Shown: one piece after another, positions 11,990 through 24,342 of the stretch
Layout of the letters: each line of letters begins with the position of its first letter
Position numbering within the stretch: position 1 is the stretch's first letter
NCBI GenBank assembly: GCA_023653785.1
Contig: JAMKCH010012654.1
Location: 1-64,000, forward strand
Source of the DNA: Ophioderma brevispina
Lineage: Eukaryota; Echinodermata; Ophiuroidea; Amphilepidida; Ophiodermatidae
Length of the DNA: 64,000 bases
Direction of reading: 5' to 3'
Notes under the pieces: model-generated
What the model was told of the DNA's origin: nothing
Database searches by the model: none
The model's input: only the letters and a program-made list of their open reading frames with translations
Made by a program: the position numbers and the translations under genes

Positions 11990-12955
11990 TCCGATCCGTT
12001 TTCCTCGTCGAATTAGAAACGTATTGCTGATTTAATCATGGATATTTCAAACAACGAAACTCATGCCAGGAAACTGAACTTCTTCCCATAACCTCATCGT
12101 TTTATAAAACCAATTTCATTCCATCTGTGATTATTGAAAACCATTCCATTTACCCTGCACCGGAGGCTCGTGATCTTGGAAGTTTTAATCTGCAATGAGT
12201 TACAATTGAACAGCATCACAAACATTTGCCGCCGCGCTGCTCCCTCAGCCTATGGAAAATCAGTCAAATTCGGAAGTATCTTGACTTTGCTCAAACAGAA
12301 CGTCTCGTTCATGCCTTCAACTCGCGCCTTGCAATTCCCTTCGTTATAATGGTCTCCCCAAAATTGAAAAACTTCAACGCATCCAGAACACAGCTGTCGT
12401 CTCATCACTTGGAAAAGTAATTTGATCACATATCAGGCATTTTGAGAGAACTCCATTGGTTACCAGTTGAAAACGCATACCTACAAGACTTCTGTTATTG
12501 ACTTACAAAGCCATCAATGGTCCATCACCTGCTTATATATCATAACTCATCAACATGTAACAACCCCCCTCCCCCTCCCCGTCACATTATCTCCGTTTCG
12601 CCCCCAAAACAATACCTTTGTGTCTCCACGATTTTCAACATCAATGGACAAATCGTGCGTTTTCTGTTGCGCTCCGACCTTGGGGAAACAATTTACCGGT
12701 TCACATCCGCCACGCTACCTCTCTGAGTGTTTTTTTAAAAGCAATTGTAAAAACCCATCTGCTTAGCTCATAACATCTTTCTTTTTCCATTTTGCCATGT
12801 TTTATCTTTTGCTGTTTTTTTTTTGTGTTTAGATTGTACTTAAGATTGTATTAAGTCATAATGTGCTTTTTGTTTTGTAAGGGAATAGATATCTTCTGGT
12901 TTATGCACTCAACCACATCTCATTATATCATTATTATTATTATTATTAAACTTTG
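11990..12955 (+). mobile_element. LINE reverse-transcriptase C-terminus and 3' tail (CR1/L2-like)
   Basis: This is the 3' part of a non-LTR retrotransposon. Read across frames, it gives 'EARDLGS' and 'ITNICRRAA' near 12165-12245. Next comes 'KISQIRKYLDFAQTERLVHA' at 12256-12315. Further on are 'NGLPKIEKLQRIQNT', 'LRELHWLPVE', 'LLTYKAING', 'PRFSTS', 'RAFSVAAPTLG' and 'FKSNCKN' up to about 12755. This order of motifs is the usual RT tail of CR1/L2-type LINEs. An untranslated tail ends in an ATT trinucleotide run (12930-12948), which resembles the short 3' repeat many such LINEs carry. The copy is 5'-truncated and frameshifted. It begins within about 100 bases of the end of the LRR receptor. Confidence 0.82.
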
Positions 12956-15339
12956 ATTTAACTTTAAGACCTTTTGCTTAAAAAAAATTTCATATATTCC
13001 AATATCATAAATCCTCTGTAGAAACAAACACTACACTCTCTTAAACCTATGGATTTGTGTTCAGTATAACAAGAGCACTACACGCGAGTAGTCTATGTTC
13101 TTTTACTTTTACATCCTGTTTTTATTTTCTTAATCACCATAGCATATTTATTACCCGTACGAATAGTAACCCTCAAACGCAAAACAGAACACTAGCATTA
13201 GGTGCTAAAAATGTGTACATTTTCAATTATGTAATCTAAATTTCCGTCAACTAAGGTTAATTTTCCTTCACTTCTAAGTTAACAACACTGATAATAAATC
13301 ATTTTTCCCATTTATTACAGAAAAAGCAAAGGACATACTCTTTCCATCCCTTTCCCCTTTCAGGATTTTATATAGTAAATCAATTTCCCACGAGCTTAAC
13401 GGATGTGAATTATTCTATAATACCCTTCTAGTGCACCAGTGTATTGTTTTGTCATCCATTGTTTGTTCAGGTGCATTATATCATACGAATCAGTCTCCAG
13501 TAAGGTAATCTGAGGCAGAGAGCACAAAATTATATAAACCTGGCCCCGCCACAACAACAACAAAAAATTGTAGATACACTTGCACGCGAAACAAGAATAA
13601 AGCTTGATAATTTGGTGCACTCTGTCTTCTGGTGATTTCAGACAACCTCTAGCACCACGTGGAGAATGATTCGTCAAATACAAACTCTTTTTTTGAACAA
13701 CAATGGATATCAATATACAAGATTTACCAACATGTCCATCAGCATTGGTTAAGTGGTGTTACAAATTAATCCTAATGTTTGAAATGGCGTGCTGAGTGCC
13801 TTTTCAATTCACCCCAGTTTTTCTTCTTCCGGACTCTCATATAATATTTTTTTTCCCATTCAAATGAAAACGGGTGTGGCCATTTGTGACCCACTGACAC
13901 CACCATGACCCATGAAAACTATGGATTTGATAAAGGTGAGTTTTCGATCAAATTGAAAAACCGAACTTTTCAAATTGGAAATGAAACCCTGTACCTATCA
14001 AACAATCAGTATATCATCTGAAAATAAGGGATTCTATATGAAAACGTAGATGTTCAAAACTCATGTGTTTTAATTAGTCAATAATCTTTTATGAAAAGTT
14101 TATCATTATTCATTGATAAAACTGAGTTTAAACGAGGATTAATTTATACTGTGAAAAACACGTTTCTAAAAATATTCAATACACTTAAGTTTTCAAGTAA
14201 AAACCTCCGCAGTCAGTTATTGAATTGAAAACGATTTTTCACTTTATCAAATTAAAAGTTTTTAACTCTCGGTATGAACAAAATGTGTTTAGGCTTCTCA
14301 CTTGAAATCGATATTTTGTGAGTTTTAATAATTACAAAATTCGAACTGACCTTTTGTTGATTTAGAAATATAACATAAAACAAATCACACTAACCAAGAA
14401 ATTTTATCGGACACTGCTGACTTGAAACCAATTTTACATTTGAAAACTTAAAAGATAATATCTTTTATATTTAAGCAATAATAAAATTTAAAAAATCTCG
14501 CAATAACTCAAATGGCATTTTAAAACGCTGTAATTCTCAGTTCCCATGATCATTGATAAACTCAATTAAAACTTAAAGAAAGTAGGGTTTATGTATGAAA
14601 ACTTTTCAGTCAATATTTATAGCTTTACTCGATAACGAATTTTCAATCAAAAACACGTTGTTCTTCACCTAAAACTAACTTAATTTGTCAGTTGAGAACA
14701 AGCTTCAGTTAAATTACTTTCGATTTTCACGAAAAAATAATTATTAATTATGACGAAAAAATAGGCACATATGAGGATTTGGCCTGCCATATATGGCCTA
14801 ATTATATATCTACTGCTCTACTTGCTGCCACGTAGAGACCTGCGCCCACCGAACCGTGGTCATACAAACCCTCATACAACACGCAGAACACGTATGTTTT
14901 GTGGGAACATTTTGTTTACTTTATTTGACAGGAGTTGCGCTACTCGAAATAAAGACTAATTAACTGACAATAGCTTGTAGAAAACAATGATCCGGCGGCC
15001 TTTAAAATTGAAGGGAGTCACGCATGCATGCCATAATATAGCTTTGTCAATAACCTTCAATATGGGCGTGATTGGTAGTGCTTGTTGTTTATTTGAATTA
15101 TTATCAGATTTACAATAAACGGGATGGGTTCTCTGCCACCCACATCCTTCAACACGCATTTTATTCCGTTGATGCTGGCCGAATTCATTGTGGTGGTGGC
15201 ACATACAAAAGATTTTAAACTAACCAATTTTATTAAGGCCAAGTAGACATGTGTTCCATACAAGGTCTTCCATGAGTGCGAGTGTGAACCACAGATCCAT
15301 GCATAAAGACCACACTATACTAGGCCTAAAAGATCAAGG
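12956..15339. other. AT-rich DNA, no gene recognised
   Basis: Between about 13900 and 14760 the sequence is very AT-rich, with recurring short inverted patches (for example 'TTTATCATTATTCATTGATAAA' split around 14098-14120). It looks like decayed palindromic repeat DNA. The minus-strand open frame at 13396-13713 (105 codons) has no domain I recognise. At 14767-14870 there are loose matches to the CATATGAGGGTTT motif seen at 5.5-5.8 kb. Confidence 0.4.
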
Positions 15340-16320
15340 CCACATATACCTTTCATTGGAGATTCAATGTCAAATAATATCCATATAGTAGGGTCAAAAT
15401 CAGGGGTCGCGTGAACCAGGGAGAGCAAAGGTTCGTTTTGACGATGGATTTGGTACTTTGGGGTATTAAAACAAAATGAGGCTCCTATGATGGCCCCTCC
15501 CAAAAGTGTGGGGAAACTCCAGGAGATTGGAAAATTCAAAATGGCTGCCGACGTGCCATCTTGGAAATTACAAAATTGTGTATATCTTGACAAAGTAAAC
15601 TTTACACTGCAATGGCATAAGTGAACTTTTTTGACTAATTGTGATGACCATGAGCCATTCAGCAATTATTTTTTCAATAGAGAGCGTCTTCATTTCATCA
15701 CGTGAAATCCACGATGGCCGTCACTAGCCATAATTAAGTATATACAATTTTTACATAGTTTCAAGCCAGTTTCATCTTTGATCAGGGTTAATGTATGGTT
15801 TCAAAGTATTTATATGTGACCAGAAATCCATTCCAGGTGTAGTTTGTTAACCTAGAGGTCACATCACTATCATAAATCCAAATGGCCACTGGCGGCCATC
15901 TTGGAAAATTACCAACTTGTACATCTCTTGAAACAGATAACATTCAAACTGAAACAAGTGTCTTTTCGACTAATTGAATGATCAGGAGTCCATTTCACCA
16001 AGGTCCAGTTTTTAAATCAGCGTCATCTTCAGTGTGAAATCCAAGATGGCCGTCATTGGTCACTTTTGAATGCTTTGAACATGCTCTAAACGGGTTTATC
16101 TCTTGTGACCATTATCGCATTGTTTTTAGTAATTGTGTGACAAGAAATTAATCCATTGTAATTTGTATATTGAGGTACCATCACTATAAATATCCAAAAA
16201 TTGTGTAACTGGCAGCTATCTTGCAAATTAAAAAAAATGCATCACTTTAATAAATTAAATATTTAGTAAAATTTGCTTTTGACTAATGTGATCCGAAAGT
16301 TTCATTTTCAAAACAGCCTT
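15340..16320 (+). repeat. Left long inverted arm with ~340-bp subrepeats
   Basis: 'GGCTGCC...CATCTTGGAAATTAC' at about 15541, 'GGCCACTGGCGGCCATCTTGG' (with small differences) at about 15884 and 'GGCAGCTATCTTGCAAATTA' at about 16212 mark three rounds. The alternating 'GATGGCCGTCA' anchors fall at about 15713 and 16045. The 116-residue minus-strand open frame at 15315-15665 is a by-product of this repeat. Confidence 0.7.
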
Positions 16321-16449
16321 TTAATATTCATTTTGTGGGCATGTTAAAAGTAAAGAACCAAGCGTGGCCTAAAGGAAATTTTGCTTATTTTCCCAAATAA
16401 GCAAACAAGCGGTTTACACATCACTTTCGATTCAGAATTGTCCACCGAT

Positions 16450-19400
16450 GTATCCGAGTTAACTCGCTTTTTCGTAGACTATCCTTCATCAGAATCGGAC
16501 TCGATTCCGCCTGCTAACAGAATGGGCAGTAAGTGCTAAGCGGCGGCATGCTGGTTGAAGTGTACTTACAGGACACATTTGGCCATCACCATTTTGCCAA
16601 CCTCTGCAGGGAGATGGATGTTCCTACTTTTCAAAATGCCGTTTGAATATATGTCATAATTGGCTCGAAGTCAGGTGGGTCTGTAATACTATCATCATCA
16701 ATGGGGGAGCCGAATGGTGCATTTCCTTTTGAACTTTTTCCATTCACGCTCGAGGCGCTGACCTGCATTGTGCTCTTTTTGTCACCATAAATTTATGTGA
16801 GTACAACTGTTTTTTCATATCTGAGATAACATCAGCTTGATTGGAAGGCTTTCTTTCTCCACATCGCTGAAGAGTTGTCTGCTTCTGGTTTCCTGCTAAC
16901 TTGTCCGACTAAGACTTTTTACCATGTCCATAAAAGCCAGAATAGTGCTGTCAACCACTAATGACATGCAGGGAATGATGAATCTGCAATTTTTTCCTCA
17001 CTTCAAAATGCCTTTCACGGAGAGATTATCGTGCCTTTCCTTTCTTTCCCCTCCGTGATGCACAACTCCCTGAACATTATGGGCGACTATGCTGCTTGAA
17101 CATAAACATCAGTCTTGACATCTGACAACAGGGTCCTAGAATAACCTCGTTTTTCCGAAGGGGGCATATGTTCACAGAATCGTTCGGCTTTTCTGAGTGT
17201 TTTAACTGGAATGCACACAAGTGACTTCGCCAGACAGTAATTGCGCAAACTTGTTCCAACGAGTATCCCACTTCTCTCTCACTGTCAGCAGCAGCTTTGT
17301 GGAATCTTCTTTCCAAGAATGTTGGATTCGCATTTTTATTATTGCTAGATTTGCTGATCTGAGACTGAAATCCCGTGCGGATGGAAATGTTTCAATCCGT
17401 TTTTTCTAAATATATTGGTGATTGCTCCAGGTTTTTCTTTCTTCTGTCTTTCGCTCATCATCCTTGACTGATTCAGAGTATCATAGGTATCATTGATCAA
17501 AATACTGTGCAGCTTTGGATGGTCGACTCATTTACCATATCAACAACTTTGCTAGCGTAGTCCCCCAGGTGTAGCAGGACCGTCCTCTTTCGCTCTATCC
17601 TCAGCAGAGGTGTGGCCATGCGCCATATCCTTACCATATCAACCACAGCTGTGTAAGGGGTTGAAATGTTGGTAGACTGCAATACAAATTTCTCTACGAG
17701 CTTGCTCTTCTGTATTTTCGGTATGTACCGTTGACCCATTGAAAAAATGGGAGGCATTCATCAGTTATCGATGCTCCAGATGGTTGGTAGATCACACAGG
17801 CCACTTTTTATGCAGGCTGATGACAGCTGCCACGCTTTCCCCTCCATTCCAACAGCTCGCACTTTAAGGTTTCACAGATGGTGCAGGAGATTGTTCACTA
17901 CCAGCAAAAGTAGCCTGGAGTTTCTTCTGATGGATCCGTGGATAGAGGCTTTCTTGAATATACTCTGTTTTGGAGGAAATCTTCAACCTTGGTCTTGGCC
18001 TATCGTGGTGAGCAGTCTTGAAAGTCATTGACGAGCTCTATCCTGATGCATGTATACCAGATTGCAATGTGCGGCAGTGTCGCAGAGCGAGAGAGGTCAA
18101 AGGGATTGCAATCAAATTATCAAAGCATGAATCATATCTGACCAGCATGATCATCAATCCGTAATCGCGCGGGTGCACACTCTGAGGTTATGGTTGGCTT
18201 TTGGAATGTGAGTGCCGCTGGAGTGCTGGCTCTAATACGCCCAAAATTGTTTGCATCATTGTGTTTACAAGGAGCTGCTTTTCGTTTTCTTCAGAATGGA
18301 TTGCCACCCCGCCTTCATCTTGGATCCTTGTTTCATAGTGCACTCAATCCACAGAATCTAATGGGAGGTTAGAATAAGGTTCCCAGTCATACGATTGCGA
18401 AAAGTCTCATTCAGGAGTTAAATTTGATCTTCAGGGAGTGAAAGTGTGAGAATGGCCCGAAATCGGGCAAACTCTCCCTATTTGTCATTGTATGCAATAT
18501 TTTAGCCAAGGAAGAATGTGAGCATTTGACGACAGAATCATACCACATTCAGCTGTGAATTGCATGGACGTTCCAGCATCAGTACCATCAAACCATTTCC
18601 AGGAGAAGCTCAACCATGAAAAATCGCCATAATCACTGTTGGAGCGGTACTGAGATCTTTGAAGGTTTCATCAATGAATGCTTCTAGATCATGGTCTTCT
18701 CCAATGATTGTGTGCAGCTGCCAATCTCTCTGAGAATTGGCTTCTAGTTGCCGTTAGAATTTCAGCTTTCTGTAGTTGTGTGACTCAGATCAATTGCTCG
18801 TAGTGCTTTTTAAGGGCTATATGGAGAAGTGCTTCGTACATAAGTCGGAGACAGCGTAATGCACGTTTGTAATGTATTTCCACGTAGTGCTTGTCTACGG
18901 AGAACCTTGTGCAATTACTCCTAGATGCTACCCAAAATGTCTGAAGACCGGAACTTTGAAGCGCTTGTAAATAGCATGTAATGTAAGCGATAAGTGCATA
19001 TTAAAAGGGCCGAGGAATGGTATGATCTTCTCAAACTTGCCTCGGATTCTCACTTTTCCATTCCATAAATAGTATTATACTGGCAGATCACCAACCAGGA
19101 GGGCAAAAGGCAGCCGCTTCTACTGTGATTCCCATGTCATTTTTGTCCATTCCCACTTCACAGATTGTCTTTTTTAGGTGGTTCTGGATATGTCATGTGA
19201 TATGTAACTTTTGCTTTTTGCACTGATGGTGATATTGAATGAATGGAACCTGCATAGCTTGGAACAGCTGGTTACCAACAGGAAGAAAGCGGGATCCCTC
19301 ATCATCTGTCGTCCCATTGCAGGGATTATTCCCGTTTTTTTCTCTGGATTTGAACATCCATTCTGAAAGAAATCACTTCACTTGTGGTGGCCTCGCCTCT

Positions 19401-20720
19401 TTGATTGTTTTGTATGGGGTGCACACCACGCATTTCAGTCACAAACTCATTCAGGGTTGCATAGACTTCCTTTGATCTCTTTATCCCTCTCATTAGCCAA
19501 GTCTCTCTTAATTTCTCACAGATGCAGGTTTGTACATCATCCCCTTTGTGCGATGAGATGTTCCACCTCCAGTTAGAGTGTCATTCTGAAATCATCCATT
19601 ATCAAGGATTGCGAAGCCAGGTTTTTCTTTCTGCTATCTCATAGGGGCAATTGGAAGAAAAGTTGGTAGGTCATGCGACTGCCCACACACCATGAAGAAG
19701 TAGGACATCTGTATGCTTGTTCCAATGCCATCTTTATGAAGGATGTCCACCAACCCTTGTTTTTAGTGAGCCCATGCAGTGTCATACTCAGGTTTATCGC
19801 AGTTGTGCTACAGCCATGCATACTGTGTCGGCGTGAGCCAGGACATAGTTTTTTCGGGCTTGACATTCATATCACTCTTTTCTGGCTACTCAACCAAGTT
19901 ATGAGTTGTAAGCAACCCACTGAGGTTCTCTCCTCGCTCTGTCCACATGCGGGGGCCAGGAACTATTGTGTATGACAAATTTGCTTCCTGAGGCGCTGGC
20001 TACTTCCTTTACCAGCTTTTCATCACTGACACCAATGGAGTGTATTGCCGACTCAATGTAACTGCCGCCGCCGAGTGTCAAAATACCAATTCACTCTCAT
20101 TCGTGAAACGTGCATGGACCCAATTTTTACTGGCCAAACTACGAATTAGAATCTCCTTGACATACTAGATTTGTACTGGATACTGGATAGCCAAATTGCC
20201 TACATGGTTTGTAATCACCAAGGCAGACGTTGGAGGGTTTCGAATCTCGTGTTCTCAAATATAACAATTTTGAACATGGCTGAAGATCATAACTGCGCTT
20301 CAAGAGAGAGAAAGCGAACACGGTAGCACATCAGGGGCATGGATGAGTAGGCGGAGGCGAAAAATGGGAGAGGGGACAATACGCGAGGAGTGGAGCTGGG
20401 GAGGATGGATACAAATAGTTGGAAAGGATGATAGGGGGAGGGTGTATAAGGGGGGTATATGGTGAACGTGGTGGAGTGATGGGAGATAGTAAAACGTGAG
20501 AGGGCTTTGGCTTATAAGGGAGGGGGTTCTCACTTCATCTCCTTAGTCAGTTCAAGGTGAAGACTGCTTCCTCATCGATCTTGTTGTTTGGTATGTACTT
20601 GAGCCAGCAGTGATAATGACGATCTTATCTCAGTTGCAAAGATGGTGTGGCGTCAATGAGTTTGAGAATACGATCTCTCATATTCTCTCATCCATTAACA
20701 CTGTATGCTGTGTTGAACGC
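16450..20720 (-). pseudogene. Broken long protein of an unnamed expanded invertebrate family
   Basis: On the minus strand, many short same-direction coding patches lie in order with frame changes between them. Motifs from N to C are as follows. 'MRDRILKLIDATPSLQL' is near 20640-20690. 'KFEKIIPFLGPFNMHLSL' is near 18980-19045, preceded by a 'VGDLP' patch. 'LEAFIDETFKDLSTAP' is near 18640-18690. 'MTGN' and 'IECTMKQGSKMKAGW' lie near 18300-18410. 'DTYDTLNQSRMM' is near 17455-17500. A 'RLMFMFKQ' patch near 17090-17120 stands where related proteins have an EEADTR-LLHA-like motif.

From memory, this order (a GD.P then GPFH motif, then a basic 'IE.TMN..K' stretch, then EEADTR) occurs in large uncharacterised families, in part resembling DUF6589-type proteins, that are expanded in cnidarians, molluscs and echinoderms. 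The function is unknown. It lies between two long inverted arms, which suggests it is transposon cargo or the transposon's own protein. Confidence 0.5.
20300..20540. repeat. G+A-rich low-complexity tract
   Basis: The top strand is purine-rich with repeated GGGAGAGG/GGAGTGG words. The 77-residue Ser/Pro/His-rich minus-strand open frame here is compositional. Confidence 0.6.
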
Positions 20721-21689
20721 ATTCCAAGGCATTTTCTGGTGTTTATTAGTCCAACTACTGAATGCCGTCCTTGATGTCTCTTGTCTTCTGACGCATGCAC
20801 CAGCCTATAGGTTTTTGAATCATTGAGTTGCCCTGTACTTGAACGCAGACGTTTCGTCGAACGCAGGTGAGGGGAGTAAGCAGCAAGACTGGGAGTCACG
20901 GATGCAGATCACTGCACACACAGGGAAAAGTAGAATGTAAAAAGGCTGGTGTTAACAAATGTCAATAAGAACAGCAAACCAACTAAAAGAGCAGCGCTGG
21001 ATTGAAAAAAAACGGTTAAGTGTTAAGAAAACATGAAACCAACAGACCCGATGACATAAAATGGTGAGCTGGAACCAATAGGAGAACACAACAGGAATTG
21101 ATGGTGCAAAGTCTTGGGCAGAAACAATGTTAAAACACTGCCTGTCAGAAATTCGAGGTTACCTGCTTCTTCAATATATGCAGATTTGCGTTTTCAGCTT
21201 GTCTAGTTTGCTCGTGCTAGAAATGGACAGGTCACACTCTTATGGCATGTAGAGCCCCTGTGTCTTTGTCCAATATGACACTTTTATATACCTTGCCAAA
21301 TCCTATCTAGTCCTCTCCAATTAGCTTGCTCTTTTACCGCAAAACTTTGCCCTTTCCGTGGAAATCAGTAAGTGAATCTTCCTTGATCTATGGGATTACT
21401 ACACATTGCAACACGCATTGAGGTGGCGGGCAAACTACTACTGTTACTTCCTTTTGGTTTCTTAAGAATGTTGGTCGACCTCAGTTAATTCTACGGACTC
21501 AACAGAACTTATAGTTATAAGTTTGCAGATGTCTAATTGTAATGGAATGGGCTGAGGGTGATCACTGGATCAGTTGGCAGCTGCTGGTCTCTGCAAGCAG
21601 ATATCCAAAAAATTACAACAGCATATTATATAAGAATGGTAATAAAAAGCAGCACAATTTGGGAACAGTGGGACCTTATGAATATATTT

Positions 21690-22440
21690 ATATTAATATG
21701 CCTAGTGGCACAGTAAGTCTATCTTGGATTTCACAGCAAAGATGACCTTCTAAATGAAAAAAATGAAACACGAAAGGGATCCTGATCATCAAAGTAGTCT
21801 CAAAAAGACATCTATTCCATGTTTGTAAGTTAGATTCAAAGATACCCATTTTTGTAATTTTCACAGCTGGCCGCCGGCGGCATTGTGGATTTATGCATAG
21901 TGTGGTGACCGCCATGTTAAAAAAAAACTCCACCTGGGATGTATTGGCTGGTCATGTAAAACTCAATAACCAATGCATATATAAACCCCTCAAAAGATAA
22001 CATTACGTTAGAATGTAAAATTAAAAAAAGGTGTATAGCCGAGTGGCGGCCATCTTGGATTTAACAGTGCAGGACAAAACCCTTCCTAATGAAAAAACTC
22101 ACTTCTGGAATGACCTCTGATCAGTTCAAATTTAGTCAAAAAGTCCACCTATTCCGTGTTCAGTTCCTTTGTTACAAGAGCATACACAATGTTGTAATTT
22201 CCAAAATGGCGCCGGCGGCCATTTAGGATTTTCCGCCTCTATGGCGGAGTTTCCCCACACTTTTGGGAGGGGACATACGGAGATCATTGTTTTTTAAATA
22301 CCCAACACGACAAAAATCCATCATTTCAACGAACCTTTGTCTCCAGGGTAAAGGGACCCACTGATTTTGACCTATATAGTTGATATTAACTGGGGGGGAA
22401 AAAAAAGCTATAACTGGCATATGTGTTGCTGGGCAGTCCA
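21690..22440 (-). repeat. Right long inverted arm
   Basis: On the minus strand this repeats the order of the left arm: GGTCAAAATCAG (about 22355), AGTGTGGGGAAACTCC (about 22258), GGCGCCATTTTGGAAATTAC (about 22210), GAAATCCAAGATGGCCGCC-like (about 22050) and GTCACCACACTATGCATAAA (about 21900). GAAATCCAAGATAGAC (about 21730) closes the series. The order and spacing follow those of 15340-16050, which supports true terminal inverted repeats rather than chance dispersed copies. The 95-residue minus-strand open frame at 22223-22510 lies in this arm and is not a gene. Confidence 0.7.
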
Positions 22441-23560
22441 CCTCTTGTCGTAGGCAGCTCCCGTAAGCATAATCTGTAAGCTTCAAATGAAACACCATGG
22501 CTTTTAACAATGGGATGTATGACGATGGAAGTACCCCTCAACAAACAATAATCACTACAAACTGCAGAATGATCGATAGAGGTGTGATTGAGTAAGAGGC
22601 CAATTGAGACCGTGGTTTTATTTTTCAGGGGGAATTTTACTTTTACAACTTCAGATTATTATTTTATATTTGAACTGATACACGATAAGTGTATGAGATA
22701 TTTGACTGAGCCTGCGTGCATATGTTAGATAATTGCGTGTAAGCACGAGTGTCCATTTGAGTTCTCGAGGCTTCGGCTCCGACCAATGTGGTAAAAACTC
22801 GTACTCAACGCACAATTATTACATAAGTGCACAGCTTAAGTCAATATCCGTTCATATTTGTCAGCAGCCAATAAGGTGCAATATAAGTATAGTGATTTAT
22901 GTGGACCAGAGCTGAAGTGTTGATCAATTGTTAAGACGACTGATTTAAGGTAATCTTATATTTGAACAAGAACCTCCATAATAAAGCGTCTATGGTTTAA
23001 TTCGTCTTTTAACACCCTCTGTAGATTTACAGATTTAACTAAAAAAAATCGGTTAGTAGATGAGGATTGGATTACTCCTATAGACGCACTTTTCGTGAAC
23101 CAAAATATGAAACTAACGAGTGGAACGTAGTGTCGCAAAAAAAAAGAGCTCTTAGCAGGGCGGGATTTTAAGAGTCAGCAGTGTCCAGAGCTGACCTGAC
23201 ACCCCCCCCCTAAAATATTGCTACAGGGCCACCCTCGGAAACATCTTAGTCGCATAAAGTGCGATATTGCGTGCTCTTGATGCTAAAGGGGCCCCCCTTA
23301 CGCTGTGACAAAGGGCCTTTTCCTTAATGACTCTGCTGATAGTGCTTTTGTGGTTTAAATTTAGAGAATAAGGGTATGATTTGGGGAAACGGTCTGTGTT
23401 GTGAAAGAGCTATAGTACGGTAGGGAGCCATAGTCCGGGGTCCCAAGACGATAACGGAATAACGTGAAAACTTATGTTGCGAAAGAGTCAACTGAATCGA
23501 TTGCCCTACTTGTTCACCAGTGTTCACGGGCTATGAGTACGCCGGACATATGCTTACTTG
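22441..23560. other. Unassigned AT-rich DNA
   Basis: Nothing recognisable is present. A C run occurs at about 23203-23211 within 'gacacccccccccta'. The open frames are short. Confidence 0.4.
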
Positions 23561-23563
23561 TAC

Positions 23564-23707
23564 ACCGGTACTCTCTTCGTACGACGAATTGAAACCCAGG
23601 CGGACCATTATTTTAAGTGGAAGAACGAGGCCGGAGGCGGAGTTCTTCCACACAAAAATAATGGTGTCGCCGGGTTCCAATCTGTCGTAAAGAGAGTAAA
23701 AACCGGT
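23564..23707. repeat. Near-perfect 144-bp hairpin (inverted repeat)
   Basis: The left arm, 23564-23626 (ACCGGT...CTCTC...CGAC...ACCATTATTTT...GGAAGAAC), is mirrored by the right arm, 23642-23707 (GTTCTTCC...AAAATAATGGT...GTCG...GAGAG...ACCGGT). The loop is 15 bases (23627-23641), GC-rich with two GGCGG-like words. Both ends are the palindrome ACCGGT. Such a hairpin could be a tiny foldback element or, if transcribed, a long stem-loop RNA. The minus-strand open frame at 23531-23719 follows from the symmetry. Confidence 0.85.
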
Positions 23708-23973
23708 TCCAAAAATCATACCTTATTATCATGCTAAACAGATTTATCATTTACGGTCATCTTTAAACCCAATTTCGCGATGCTTACGGCATTAAATACA
23801 ACAAGAAAGAAAGGACTGCCACTACCAGGACAACAAATCGAACAACCCGTTGAACCCAACGATATACGCACACATTTCTTCGCAAGACGAACGTTGGCAG
23901 GCCGCGCGAACGTAGCAAAAGCGGGATGACGCGAGCGATTCAACTAAAAATAACGCAATACGCAGCGAGTACT

Positions 23974-24001
23974 ACCTGGGTTCAATGTCGAATTGAACCA
24001 G
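23974..24001. repeat. Short palindrome CTGGGTTCAA / TTGAACCAG
   Basis: CTGGGTTCAA is followed after six bases by TTGAACCAG, which would form a short stem. It lies near the end of a somewhat CpG-rich patch (23860-23970). Confidence 0.6.
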
Positions 24002-24054
24002 GATCAGCCAATACAATTGCTTACATTTTCACAGCTGACAGTTTAAGAATACAT

Positions 24055-24133
24055 AATTAAAAAAAAGAAAAAAACTAAAAAATCAATAAAACTTCAATTC
24101 AAATTCAATTTTATTCAAAAAAAAAAAAAAACT
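24055..24133. repeat. A-rich tract with CAATTTTATTCAAAA
   Basis: Two A runs (about 24060-24080 and 24118-24131) flank 'caattcaaattcaattttattc'. The reverse strand reads as AATAAAATTGAATTTGAATTG, which resembles the 3' end of a retroposed transcript lying on the minus strand. No upstream coding part was recognised. Confidence 0.4.
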
Positions 24134-24318
24134 ATAATACCAATTCTAAACGAATGTTTAATATTAACATTGGATGGCAAAAATGAAAAAACTCAATCGG
24201 TAATGATTTTTTGCTCCTTGTACAACCGTGCACACTTAGGGTGAGGCGGGCATTTTTTTCATGGCGAGTGGAAGGGTATGACTTTCCATTTTTTCTCACG
24301 TTCTCCCTTTTCTTGCGC

Positions 24319-24342
24319 GGGGGGGGGGGGGGGAGGGGGGGC
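24319..24342. repeat. Poly-G run
   Basis: GCGG is followed by about 14 G, an A and a further seven G. It is quadruplex-prone, and its exact length is unreliable in long-read data. Confidence 0.9.

Larger units (their letters stand above)
15340..22440. mobile_element. Candidate 7 kb transposon with long inverted arms
   Basis: The left arm (about 15340-16320) and right arm (about 22440-21690, reverse strand) are colinear from outside to inside. Both contain a GGTCAAAATCAG block, 'CAAAGGTTCGTT', 'AGTGTGGGGAAACTCC', an ATGGC(C/T)GCC...TTGGAAATTAC block and 'TTTTTGACTAA'. Both then have 'GAAATCCA.GATGGCCG', followed by a second round of the same motifs. Each arm therefore holds about two to three ~340-bp subrepeats.

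The interior between the arms is less AT-rich and carries a broken minus-strand coding sequence. Long inverted arms flanking coding DNA are the layout of a large DNA transposon. I could not pin the exact termini or a target-site duplication, so the outer limits are approximate. Confidence 0.6.

Noticed and set aside
13860..14760. Minisatellite in the very AT-rich stretch
   Set aside because: Short self-complementary words recur, but I could not establish a period or unit by eye.
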